Position numbers and translations under genes: made by a program
The notes under the pieces: model-generated
What the model saw: the letters and a program-made list of their open reading frames with translations, nothing else
What the model was told of the DNA's origin: nothing
Database searches by the model: none
Source: Microbotryum silenes-acaulis
Lineage: Eukaryota > Basidiomycota > Microbotryomycetes > Microbotryales > Microbotryaceae
DNA: 64,000 nucleotides
Assembly: GCA_003665825.1 (NCBI GenBank)
Contig: QPFY01000001.1
Location: 1,605,001 to 1,669,000 of the forward strand
Direction of reading: 5' to 3'
Shown: piece after piece, positions 46,902 through 58,843 of the stretch
Layout: each line of letters begins with the position of its first letter
Position numbering within the stretch: position 1 is the stretch's first letter

Positions 46902-48917
46902 ATGGTCAGTTGCACGACCCGCAAGCAGCCCCACGCGGCTACTCCGCTTGAGAGCATCGAGCTGATTTCGTCGTCTCTGTTCTTGTATTGCAGGACCAAC
47001 AACCGCCTTCGACCGAGATTGTCACTCTCACCTCGGTAAGCTCGGGAACGTTGCGTGGCGGAGCTCGAACAGCATGGTCGTACCAAGCTGCTTCCGAGTG
47101 CCGCCGCTCCACAAGACCACGCTTCGAACGGCATCGGCTGACTTGCCGCTCCTCTGGCCCCATCGTTCCCTGCCCGCAATAGCATGTGCTGCAATCGCAA
47201 CAACACTCCCCCGCCGCGACCGGTGACTTGACCATCCTCCTCACCGCCGTCCAAACCACGTGCAAGTTCATCGCGACCAACGTCCGACGTGCCGGTTTGT
47301 TGAACCTGTGAGTTTCGAACTCGACCTCGACCAGATCAGATCGCTCTCGGTGGTCGGGCCGCGGCACTCGTGTCGTCGCAGCCCAGCTTGCACGATTTGA
47401 TTTGAAACGATGGTGCTGGTCAATTGGTTTGATGAGTGTGCCCACATCTTTTCGCTCTTGAAACTCTATCGCATCTTGCGCCATACTATTCGCTCTTCCA
47501 AGTCCTTTCCGGCCCGACGGTTACGGCTACTGACGCCGTTCCTCGGTTCCCCTCCCGGCCCGCCCCGGCTACCTTTCCCGCTTCGATTTCATGGCAATGC
47601 AGCATCGGTGCTGCCGGCACCGCCAACGTCCAAGGCGAGGACCAAAAGAAGCTCGACATTCTGGTGAGCAAGATGTGTTTGCAAATTTTGTGTAATACGC
47701 GCATCGTAGCTAATGGCTGTTCGTGTCCGCTCCGAACCCGGCCCTCCACGTCATAGTCGAACGACATCATGATCAACTCGCTCAGGGCATGTGGTCAGTT
47801 AATCGTATTCGAATTAGAGAGTGCAATTAGAGTTAATGTGCTGAATTTATTCCGCTTCTACGCGACCACAGGAAAATGCTCGGTTCTCATCTCCGAGGAG
47901 AACGATGACCCCATTTTGATCGACATCCCGTACCGTGGAAAGTACTGCGTGGTCTTTGACCCTCTCGATGGATCGTGAGTCAATGCTGATTTAAAAGTCA
48001 GTCTGATCTTGAGATTGTGAATGCTGACTGGTCCGGGTTCTCCGACTTGCCTGCGGACAGCTCCAACATCGATGCCGGTGTCAATATCGGTACCATCTTT
48101 GGTATCTACAAGGTCCAAGAGGGTTCGGATGGTCAGGTATCGGACGTGCTTCGCCCCGGGAAGGAGATGGTCGCTGCTGGGTAAGCGCGGATCGCTTCAG
48201 AAACTGCAGTTCAGCTCGGTTTCAGTGTGGCTAATGGTGGATGGCTCTCCGTGTTTCAGCTACTGCATGTATGGATCGTCCGCCAACCTTGTCATCTCGA
48301 CTGGAAAGGGTGTTGACGGTTACACTCTCGATAACGTGAGTCTGACGGCCGCCCTCGAAACGCCGTGGAGCCGCAGCGGCTGAACTGCTCGGAACACTAT
48401 ACTTGTGCAGGGCATTGGAGAGTTCATCCTCACACACCCCAACATCCGCATCCCTCCCCGCGGCAAGATCTACTCTTTCAACGAAGGCAACACCCTCTTC
48501 TTCCACGAGTGAGTACCGCCTCACTCGGTTTCAGCGTCCCTCTTTGTAGGAGAAGAGCTCACATGAGTCTATCACCCCACCAGGCCGGTAAAGAAATACC
48601 TCGAATCGGTCAAGAACCCGGCAAATGGCAAGCCCTACTCCGCGCGCTACATTGGCTCCATGGTCGCGGACGTTCACCGCACCTTGTTGTACGGCGGCAT
48701 CTTCGGTTACCCGGAAGACAAGAAGTCCAAGTCGGGCAAGCTGCGTCTCTTGTACGAAGGGTTCCCAATGGCCTTCTTGACTGAACAGGCGGGAGGGTTG
48801 GCCACGACGGGGAGGGAGAGGATCTTGGATATTGTCCCGACGGGGATTCATCAGAGGATCCCCGTCTTCCTTGGGTCCAAGGAGGATGTTGAGGACGTGC
48901 TGAAGTTCTATGCTTAA
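46902..48917 (+). CDS. FBP1: Fructose-1,6-bisphosphatase
   Basis: Cytosolic gluconeogenic enzyme hydrolysing fructose 1,6-bisphosphate to fructose 6-phosphate. Ten exons: 46902-46904 (ATG only), 46995-47036, 47183-47307, 47603-47663, 47757-47793, 47872-47974, 48061-48180, 48260-48335, 48411-48508, 48584-48917; 332 residues, the normal family length. Metal/substrate motifs: [29 protein letters not shown], the active-site signature [31 protein letters not shown], and near the end [20 protein letters not shown] (catalytic loop) and [20 protein letters not shown]. Nine introns cut 999 coding bases. The first coding exon holds only the initiator codon before GTCAGT. Upstream CreA-like motifs fit glucose repression, and fructose-2,6-bisphosphate, made by the enzyme at 56.0 kb, is its expected inhibitor. 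Confidence 0.96.
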
Positions 48918-50052
48918 GTGGCACTTGTCCCTCAGTCTATTTTGGTAGTGCTGGTCTTGAAACCACTATGCTCTAGCGATGATATATCGATGTACCGTTT
49001 GCAAATACTGGCTGATGTTAGAAACATCGCCCAATGATCGAAGACGTAATGTTTTTACGCTCGTAGAGAGCGGTTCAAAGACGAAGCATCTGACGAACAA
49101 CGCAAATCCCATTGTCTTCTCGGTGCGGGGCAGACTTAAAAGACTGCCCCTTATTCGAACTCGGGCGATGGCATGTTTCGGACGACGCAGTGCCTTTCGT
49201 CACCTGATCCTTGTTGAAGTATTCGACGATCATTACCATCACATTTTCGTAGTATGCCTCAAGACTACCGTGCGAAAGCTCAAGAGGGAAACCCGAAGCT
49301 TTGCTGCGGTGACGGGAAAAGGAGGTAATTTCGGGGAGACAGCCTCTCTTGAGAGTCCGAGCTCTCTCCCGTGATGATTCCACGTGTTTGGGAACGAACT
49401 TGGCGGAATTATGAACATAGTTATGAAGATTGTGATGAACGGATGAACAGCAATCTCTACCACTTCCAATGCCAACTCGTTTGGCCACGCGTGACGACCA
49501 AACGCAATCTCCCCCTGCTCCACATCCCTCATCGTACAAATATGGACTCGGCCACAACCAATGTACGGACATGTCAGTCCTCGCGCACAAACCATGTACG
49601 GACGCTGCTAATTGAAGCGCTTATCGTTTACGCTTATGGTGATTCATAGCGAAGGAGGAGCCGAAGTCGGAGAGGTGGACCAGCACTTGCCCGGTGCAAT
49701 TTTTGAGTTCGTTCATTCTTGACCAGCGACGCACGAGCACCTCCTCCTTCATCATCGCCTCGTGGTCCCCGTCCTCAGCAAAGGCCTCGGTCGGTGATTG
49801 GGGGGTGGGGGGGCAGAACCCCTTCATTTGGCAGCATCGACCGCAATTTCTGTGACGGAAAGTGAGAACCGGCGCGCAGAACGGAGGCGGTTTCGGTTTT
49901 TTAAGTCAGCGTCACATTCAGCTCTGACCGGTGTTGCTTGGTTCTCAAGAGGGGTAGGGTAATTCGTGGTGGTGGAAGCGAGTAGGGGACGCGCGCCTCA
50001 CTTTCCGCGGAACTGGATGCAGAGACTCTTGCATTCGCTAATGGAGGGTATT
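48918..50052. other. Intergenic region downstream of FBP1
   Basis: 1.1 kb between the FBP1 stop and the 3' end of the small secreted protein. Frames on both strands look non-coding; a G-rich run occurs near 49800-49815. No RNA gene is recognised. Confidence 0.45.
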
Positions 50053-50345
50053 TTAGTGGGTTGAAGAAGAGGAAGTGAATGGGAGGGATATGACCACCAG
50101 GGCTGACGAGCAAGTGTCCAATGATTGTTGCAAGCCCGCGTAGGGCCGAGGACTGTGAAGATAGGATAGGGGACGGGAGAGACGCGCGCGCGCGATGTGA
50201 TCTGTCTCGAGCTGTGTCAGAGTCGACTTGGAAAGTTGGATGGGACATACGATGTGACATCGATGTCTTTTTCCTTGAGGGGAGCGGAAGCTGCCAGTGT
50301 GATGAGGGTGCCGACGAAGGTAGCGATTGCAAAATAGGACTTCAT
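50053..50345 (-). CDS. Predicted small secreted protein
   Basis: Exons on the minus strand 50345-50251 and 50152-50053 give 64 residues. The N-terminus MKSYFAIATFVGTLITLAAS is a textbook signal peptide (Lys, hydrophobic core, Ala-rich cleavage region AASA|APLK), so the product should enter the secretory pathway. The intron has a GTATGT donor and a TTCACAG acceptor and is 98 nt. The mature peptide would be about 44 residues (LKEKDIDVTS then PRPYAGLQQSLDTCSSALVV) and contains one Cys. No family was recognised. Further exons downstream are possible because another frame stays open after the acceptor, so only the signal peptide is well supported. Confidence 0.5.
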
Positions 50346-51316
50346 GGCTGTCGTCGTTTGGCGTGAAGGGAAAGGGGAAGGGATCACTTCTGAGCTGAGA
50401 TGAGGGAGAGATGTGATGCGTACAAAGCGAAGAAAGCTCTCGGCTCGTCCTTGCACGGATTACCCTTCTCTCTCCCTTTTCCAGTCACCCTGAAGCGGCT
50501 AAGCGATTCGCGGATTTGCCAACCGAGGTGGAGCCGTGGTGCGTGGGTCGAGGCCGACCGTTTGCGAGAAGCGCCCCTTTTTGTAGGGGTGAGCGGGGTG
50601 AGCCTGGAGAGGGCGGGAGGGAGAGAGCTGTGTTTCTTTCATTCCCGACGTGTTCCGTATTCACCCGATCCGCCACGGAATAGGGCAAATCAAGGCTAGT
50701 AGCCGAGCACCACCATGCGGTGGGTTATCGACGCATCGCATGGCGACGTGTTCAACTCGCAGCTTGCGAGTCACGCCCTCGGCAACATCCACCTCCCAAA
50801 CCGAAGCTTGCCTCGGTCACCACTTCCGAGAGGCGTTCGGTGGCACTTATAAATGGGTCCGTTTGACCAGGTCGGAAAACTCCGAGCAAAGCCCGAGAGC
50901 CCCACGTCCCCCGGTGCCAAACGCCCCAACTCATGCACACCCCACTTCGGGCACGCTTCGCCTCGTGCACACCCCACCTCGCGCACACCCCACCTCGTGC
51001 ACACTTCACGTTCTGATCCACTTCCGATCCGAGGCAACATGTGGATGTGTCATGCGTGAGAAAGTGAGGCATGTGCCTCGAACACCTTCAAGATTGGGAT
51101 ATCCACGTGCAACGCGCGGACCGGGTTTCGGGACCGAAGAGAGCTCGTTCGCGGCGATTACCTCACCGGGTCGGGAGAACCCGTCTGAGATCGTAGTCGA
51201 GCGTGGATGTGTTGTTTGTATTATCACGTAGGATGAGGGTTTGCAAGAGAGGACATGTGACAAGTACAAAGGATAGATGGGGTCGAAAGGATAGCGATGT
51301 GTTCCGAGCTCTGGAT
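50346..51316. other. Intergenic region containing a 16-bp minisatellite
   Basis: 0.97 kb between the small secreted protein and COA3. No gene is recognised; the minisatellite is listed separately. The plus-strand open frame across it (50650-51231) has repeat-driven composition. Confidence 0.45.
50935..51014 (+). repeat. 16-bp tandem repeat, five units
   Basis: Five head-to-tail 16-bp units based on GCACACCCCACCTCGT: 50935-50950, 50951-50966, 50967-50982, 50983-50998 and 50999-51014. Units 3 and 4 differ by one base; the outer units are more diverged. The unit length is not a multiple of three, so it is not protein-driven. Confidence 0.88.
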
Positions 51317-51862
51317 TCAAACGAGTTTCGGCCCCTCCTGGACGGTCCTGGCTCGGTTGTCCCAGAGGGTGCCGATCCTATCGACGTCGGGTGCTTTGGG
51401 GATGATGGCCGACGCATGCCCTTTACCGTTCCAAATTCCTCGTTCAGCCAAGATCCCAGCGACGCTCTTCCCGACCACGCCATTCAACAACCCTCGACGT
51501 TCCTCCACTTGTTGCTCGACCTTTTGAGCGGTCTCGAGGATCGGCGCCGCAGTGGTTGAGACAGCGCTCGTTTCCCATTCTCTGACCCTCTCCGCCTTGA
51601 GTCTCTCCCGTTCCTTCTGTTCATCCTCGAGACTCCTCAAACCCTCCCTTTGGAGGGGAGCATCAAGGTCGGAGAAGTCGTCTTGAGCGACGGCGCGGAT
51701 CGAGTAGAGGTAGACCGCGGTTGCGAAGCCAAAGATGAGGGCACCGGTGATGGCGTTTTGGGTGCGGAACGGTCGCCGGGCTCGGGCGAGTCCTTCGGAA
51801 ATGCGGGCACCAGATTGAGGGTGGTAGGTCGCTCGAGCGGCTCGGGTTGAGGGGCCTGACAT
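51317..51862 (-). CDS. COA3: Cytochrome c oxidase assembly factor 3 (Coa3)
   Basis: Mitochondrial inner-membrane protein that, with Cox14, couples COX1 translation to complex IV assembly. Single exon, 181 residues; fungal Coa3 proteins are usually shorter, the extra length being C-terminal. The family core is present: ATYHP near residue 11, GLARARRPFRTQNAITGAL, a transmembrane helix at about 37-58 (AITGALIFGFATAVYLYSIR) followed directly by the invariant-type AVAQDDFSDLD. A Glu/Lys/Arg-rich coiled coil follows (EDEQKERERLKAERVREWE). ATG 51862 was chosen because it precedes the conserved region; the frame remains open upstream without an ATG. ATP12, another assembly factor, is the next host gene to the right beyond the Helitron remnant. 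Confidence 0.9.
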   Translation of the reverse strand: MSGPSTRAARATYHPQSGARISEGLARARRPFRTQNAITGALIFGFATAVYLYSIRAVAQDDFSDLDAPLQREGLRSLEDEQKERERLKAERVREWETSAVSTTAAPILETAQKVEQQVEERRGLLNGVVGKSVAGILAERGIWNGKGHASAIIPKAPDVDRIGTLWDNRARTVQEGPKLV

Positions 51863-52231
51863 GGTGGGATTTGGTGCAAAGGTTGGTGCGTTGGAAGGTT
51901 GGGAACGGAGGGCGATGACGCAGGACGGGGGAGAGCTGTCGATTGAGAAGCGCGCGGTGGTTAGGATCTGATCCCTTGATGAGCTCCAGCTAGGCAAAGA
52001 GAACTCACCCTAATGCAATTGACGTATGTGTAAAGTGATGTGGATTACAGGTATATAGGTCAAGAAGCTAAGATGCAGTAAGCACCCACTCAATAATCAT
52101 ATTATTCACTTCACTTATAGAGATGAAAACAATTTTTAATAGTGTCCAGTCATACTCTGCGTGGATCAACGCTCTATACACTTTAAATGGCTTACCTAAG
52201 ATGCTCCTTCGGTTTTCTCTTTTAATGTTTA
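51863..52231. other. AT-rich stretch left of the Helitron remnant
   Basis: From about 52010 the base composition drops sharply in GC compared with all neighbours. A continuous plus-strand frame runs about 52070-52231 ([28 protein letters not shown]). Similar AT-rich sequence resumes at 54074. It may be an inserted foreign or organellar segment. Confidence 0.5.
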
Positions 52232-52960
52232 CTAGGTGCGGCGGCGCGCTCCGCGCGCCACCTCCCACCGTAACCGTTGACCCGCTGCAATGTGATGTAC
52301 TTTGCTGCAACAGCTGCGGTACTGTTGAGTAACGGAAGCCTAGTGGTTGAAGTCGGGAGAGGACCGTGCGACGACGATGAAATGTACAGAGCCTTCATTT
52401 CATCACTGAACTCTTTTTTTGTTCTCTGGGAGCCCGATGATGGGCTCAGACCGTCGTCGAGACCGCAACAAAACGGGCTGTCCAGCATGATCTCCTGTGA
52501 GAATGATGGCCTCGAGCACGCGGGTGTGTAACCGAGTTGACAACCTTTGAATTTTGCAGCGTGCAACGCCATCCCGGCGATGTTGAGACTCTGAAGGTAC
52601 TCGATCAAGAACAGTGATTCGTCTTCGTTTTCGACCGAATCCGCGCTGTAGAACGTTTGAGCGTCACCCGGCAACAGGTCGAGCACCATGTCGTTGATCT
52701 GATCCACCTGCGAATTTTTGGGCGCCAGAATTGCTCGATCTCGGAAGTATTCGACTTTTTCGCCTTTTGACATATTGTCCAGTTCGAGCGCGGGGACGGG
52801 ATAAACGTGTCTGATTAACCCGGATCTGTTCCTCGTGGTCGCCGGCAGGAGAAGCTCACGTGGGAGCGCGATAGTCTTCTGTTTTGTTCGCCGAGCCATC
52901 TCCAACTCTTAAGAGCCAATCTGCAAAGTCCTGTGCGTTTGCCCGTTCCGTTTCGGTCAC
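52222..52960 (-). pseudogene. Helitron Pif1-type helicase fragment, frameshifted
   Basis: C-terminal part of a Rep-helicase (RepHel) helicase domain. On the minus strand, about 52960-52860 encodes [18 protein letters not shown] and runs into TGA; the continuation lies in another frame ([80 protein letters not shown]). These match the Helitron helicase pattern FADWLL..GDG / [14 protein letters not shown] / LPG....YSADS / EYL.SLN..G. The homology stops before the PIMLLRN / GLCNGTR block, so it is both frameshifted and truncated. No Rep (HUH) domain is visible. It is not functional as a transposase. Confidence 0.85.
52243..52259 (-). other. 3'-terminal hairpin of the Helitron
   Basis: GGCGCGC and GCGCGCC arms separated by three bases, 7 nt before the CTAG end at 52235-52232 on the minus strand. 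Helitrons typically have such a GC-rich subterminal hairpin. Confidence 0.75.
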
Positions 52961-53965
52961 GAATCCCCTGTGATGTTACAGTCCAACCGGTCAGTTAGTC
53001 ATGCTGCCCTGCGCTTTGCTTTTGAAAGATTGGCACACACCTGCCAACATGACGGTCACTCCACACTCCACCGAACCGAGCCGTTGAGGATCTGCCACGG
53101 GATGGTGAGCCGCATTTCACGGAATCAGAGCCAGTTTTCTTGCGTGATTCGTTACAACTATCAGTATTCTTGCTGTTGTCCATCTGTAGCAATGGCAGTG
53201 AAGACTCACATTTAGTGTCCCAATGACCCGGATTCTCAACCGTACGAAGTCAATCCTTCCGCTCAATCCTTCCGCTGTGTCACTGACGTCCAATGTCTGT
53301 TTTTCGTATCAGTTTTTCCGTCATATCTAAGACTGCACAGCCATTCAAGGGATAACTCACGCATGCAGTGTCACCAGCTGATGGTGAAGAAACAACTCGA
53401 GGGTTGACATTCAAAGAGGACCTGTTGAAGGGAATTGCTGCTTGGTAGTTTTCCATTAGCTCCTGAACAATCCCACACCAAGAGCACAGTTCATGAAGTT
53501 ACTTACTCGAATCCGTAGCTATGCTGCATGCGGCAGCCATTTCTTGAGAAAACTTGTCCCGTATTCGTTGCAGAGCTTCCACGACGACCCCTTCGGGTGT
53601 CGCGAGCTCGAGGTGGCGATGGGATGAGGTGCGATGGGTAAGGTGTGAAGAGCAGGAGGGAGAAAGATGGAGAAGCCTGCGCCTCAGTTTAAACCGGGCT
53701 CATAGAATGTCGCGGAAGGCCGCGGAACGTCGTGGAGTGAAGCCCCCAGTGTCGGCAAGCCGTGACACGCTGGCGGGGCCCCTAACGGCGGAATTGGCGC
53801 ACTGGCCGACACTACCCGAGGTCTGGCATAGATTTCGGCAGTGGCAGGAACTGGATGATTGAAGGAACTACGCTACGATGTGGTAGACACGCAAAACAGG
53901 TCGTCTCAGTCTGCTTCGGGAAGCAGGCTGGGACAGCTGGGACGCACTGGACCGAGAGCTGCCTA

Positions 53966-53983
53966 TGACGTCACGCCACGTGG
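53966..53983. promoter_or_regulatory. Adjacent CRE and G-box palindromes within the Helitron 5' region
   Basis: Full CRE TGACGTCA (53966-53973) and a palindromic CCACGTGG (53976-53983) separated by two bases. These are consensus sites for ATF/CREB bZIP and bHLH factors respectively. They lie about 90-110 bp inside the proposed 5' end of the element and could be its promoter, or cargo. Confidence 0.5.
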
Positions 53984-54041
53984 TTGTTCTTTGACGTTCT
54001 TTGTCTCCCTGGTTTGTCTTTTGTTCTTTGACGTTCTTTGT
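53984..54041 (+). repeat. 21-bp direct repeat, two perfect copies
   Basis: Identical 21-bp copies at 53984-54004 and 54021-54041, each itself containing two GTTCTTTG-like halves (GTTCTTTGACGTTCTTTG). They lie within 90 bp of the proposed Helitron 5' terminus and could be a protein-binding subterminal repeat. Confidence 0.8.
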
Positions 54042-54385
54042 GTAGACGACAGTTGTTTTTAGTAGTTTGTAGATTTTACCTGTTTGACTTGGTGATTTTA
54101 TTAATTCCGATTGTATTAATCTCGAGATGAGCGGATTGCTTATTCTTAAACCTAACTTCTCTAGACACATTTCTGTTAAAGCTCGTAATACTAAAAATGA
54201 AAATGAAAGTACAGCGGAAACAGATCGAGCCCTCGCGCTACTTGGTTACTGCAGGCCACTCCGCGAGACTCCGCGATCGGAGCCAAGTTGCTCTCGCGCC
54301 AGACACTTGCGAAGTCCATTTAACTGTCGCTCCACCTGTTTCGCTGTAACCCCCAGCCCCTCAGCCGCCGATCACCTCCCAAAAT

Positions 54386-55748
54386 ATGTTCCGCTCAACA
54401 GCCCGGTCTTTCATCCGGACAATAGCCTCGACTTCAACCTCAACTGCAGCAACTTCATCGAGGATCTTTGTTCGCTCTGCCGGTTCTTTGCAGACACAGC
54501 ATGTTCGAGGGCCCTTTGCTGCCGATGCCGCTGCCACTGCACCGGGCAACCCTGCTGAGCCGCAGACATCAAGTCAGTCGATAAGAGTGCACGTAAATTC
54601 GCATGAACAGATACTGATGAAATTCGGCGAGTGCAGGAGCGGAGAAGATGATGCGACGGTTCTGGAAGACGGTCTCAGTGTCGCCTCAACCTGACGGTCA
54701 GCCAATTCGGAACTTGCTCAAGCCGCTAGGGTTCCTAGGTTCCTAACCCAAAGGCTGAGACTTGCGCCTCGATTGACAGGTACCTACGCCGTCATGTTGG
54801 ACAAGCGGACGCTCAAGACACCGGGAGGGACCAAGATCAGTCTCCCGAAGCAGCAACTCGCCGTCGCCGTACTCATCGCAGAGGAATGGGAAAACCAGCT
54901 CGCCGTTTTGAAGCCCCACACATTACCCATGGTGCGACCTTTCATGTGATTCTTGATTTTGCCTCAATAGGGAGAAACAGTTCATGAGTCTGCCTCTCTG
55001 CCGCGCAGACTTCGATCATCTCCCGAGCGATCGACGGGTTGAGCACGCCCGACGTGCGAGCAGAAGTCGTGGCCAACTTGCTCCGATATCTCGATACCGA
55101 CACAGTTTGGTGCGTATCATAAGGCAGCGAGAGCGAGTACTTGAAGTCGCCGTTTCTAATGCGTCCTTGGTTTCCCGCACTAGCTTCCACGAAGAAGAAC
55201 CGGACCACCTCGTCAAACTGCAGGATGCGCATTGGAACCCGCTACTCGACTGGGTGCGCAAGACGTACGACGTCAAGCTCATCAAGTACGAAGGGATTCT
55301 TAATACCAAACAGCCCGATCCGACGATCGTCAAGCTTGGGGGTGTCGTTGCCGATTATGACGAGTACAAGCTCGCGGGTCAGTCTGGACATTCATCGTTT
55401 CCTAAACGATTCACGTCGTCGCCGCTGAATCGGACAACTCTTCACAGCCTTTGAGCGAGCTGTCTTGGCAAGCAAGAGTTATCTAATCGCGTTGGGCTTG
55501 GTCGAGGGGCATTTGTCGGTCGATGAGGCGGCCAAGTGCGCTCACGTCGAGGTCCAGAGTCAGATCAACCGATGGGGAGAGGTAGAAGACAGTGAGTGGT
55601 CAATGTGCAGCTTAATGATTACAGTGAGAGGAGTCACTGATGTTTTGGTATCCTTGACGTTTTGGCAGCTCACGATGTCGATCACCAGGACGTGCGGGTC
55701 AGGCTGGGCAGCGCGGCGCTGTTGTGCTCGGCTATGAAGAGACGATGA
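54386..55748 (+). CDS. ATP12: Mitochondrial F1-ATPase assembly chaperone Atp12
   Basis: Matrix chaperone that binds the F1 alpha subunit and prevents its aggregation during ATP synthase assembly. Exons: 54386-54572, 54637-54696, 54780-54931, 55009-55109, 55184-55377, 55448-55591, 55669-55748 (305 residues). The N-terminus is a mitochondrial presequence (MFRSTARSFIRTIAS; Arg/Ser/Thr-rich, no acidic residues). Family blocks: MMRRFWKTV, YAVMLDKRTLKTPGG, EEWENQLAVLKPHTLPM, TSIISRAIDGL, DAHWNPLLDWVRKTYDVKL, AVLASKSYLIALGLVEGHLS and the closing VEVQSQINRWGEVED...HDVDHQD. It sits immediately right of the AT-rich patch hosting the Helitron. Confidence 0.95.
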
Positions 55749-56010
55749 TGATCAATGTAGCTGATAGGTACAAAATGATTAAATTCTACGATGAACCATT
55801 TAGCAAGTTTTCGAGAGCATCTGTATGGACGGACATGGCAGCTCGAGTTCCGAATACGGGCCGCCTTCAAACCTCAGCGTCTGGCACTCGATTGGGCCCC
55901 ACTAGCCCCACTTGCCCCCCGGGTGCGGGCGCCACGAGCTGCGCGCCGCCGCCGACCCTTTCACTGGCTTGACCTCGTGCGACATCCTTCAGCGCTGCCC
56001 ATCGCCCGCG

Positions 56011-58474
<2,464 letters not shown>

Positions 58475-58843
58475 AGAGGGGTGTGATCTTGAGTCGTTCA
58501 AAAAGGTCTCAATGAATCTTCTCAGTGCGTACTCTTTGATCATCGGATGTTATCAAAGACTCTCTGCAAGCCATACCTCTTTGAGAAAATTCTCACGAAC
58601 TCGGTTCGAAAGTTCGGCGCTCAGCTCGTCTAATGGTGGCGTGCGGAAAGAAGTTCGTCACCAAAAGGAGTGTCATTACGAAAAGGCCCATGAACAGCAT
58701 GGACGGGTGTACTTAAGATAGATACGGTCATAAACAGAAGATGCAAATGGGATCAAAGATTAAAATATGCGATGAGGGTCACAGACAGAACGCAGCAGTG
58801 ATCTCGAGTGGCGTAGGAGGATTTACTCGAGGATCGGATAGGT

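Larger units (their letters stand above)
52232..54073 (-). mobile_element. Putative Helitron remnant (about 1.84 kb)
   Basis: Oriented on the minus strand. Candidate 3' end: a perfect 7-bp GC hairpin (52243-52259; stem GGCGCGC, loop of three) followed 7 nt later by CTAG (a CTRR end) and a host T, as Helitrons require. Candidate 5' end: TCTACAAACTACTAAAAAC starting at 54073, preceded by a host A, resembling Helitron TC starts. Insertion between A and T without target duplication fits. A frameshifted helicase fragment lies just upstream of the 3' end, in the right order and orientation. The middle (53000-53900) holds short exon-like open segments of unknown origin, possibly captured sequence. 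The 3' end is better supported than the 5' end. Confidence 0.7.

Noticed and set aside
46535..46951. 138-codon plus-strand frame in the COQ2/FBP1 promoter
   Set aside because: No family signature; it runs across the FBP1 start and first intron in a different frame.
50650..51231. 193-codon plus-strand frame over the minisatellite
   Set aside because: Composition is driven by the 16-bp repeat; no start context, domain or splice support.
58600..58660. tRNA-like segment with GGTTCGAA and GTCTAATGG motifs
   Set aside because: Boxes are in the wrong order and spacing and no cloverleaf can be drawn.
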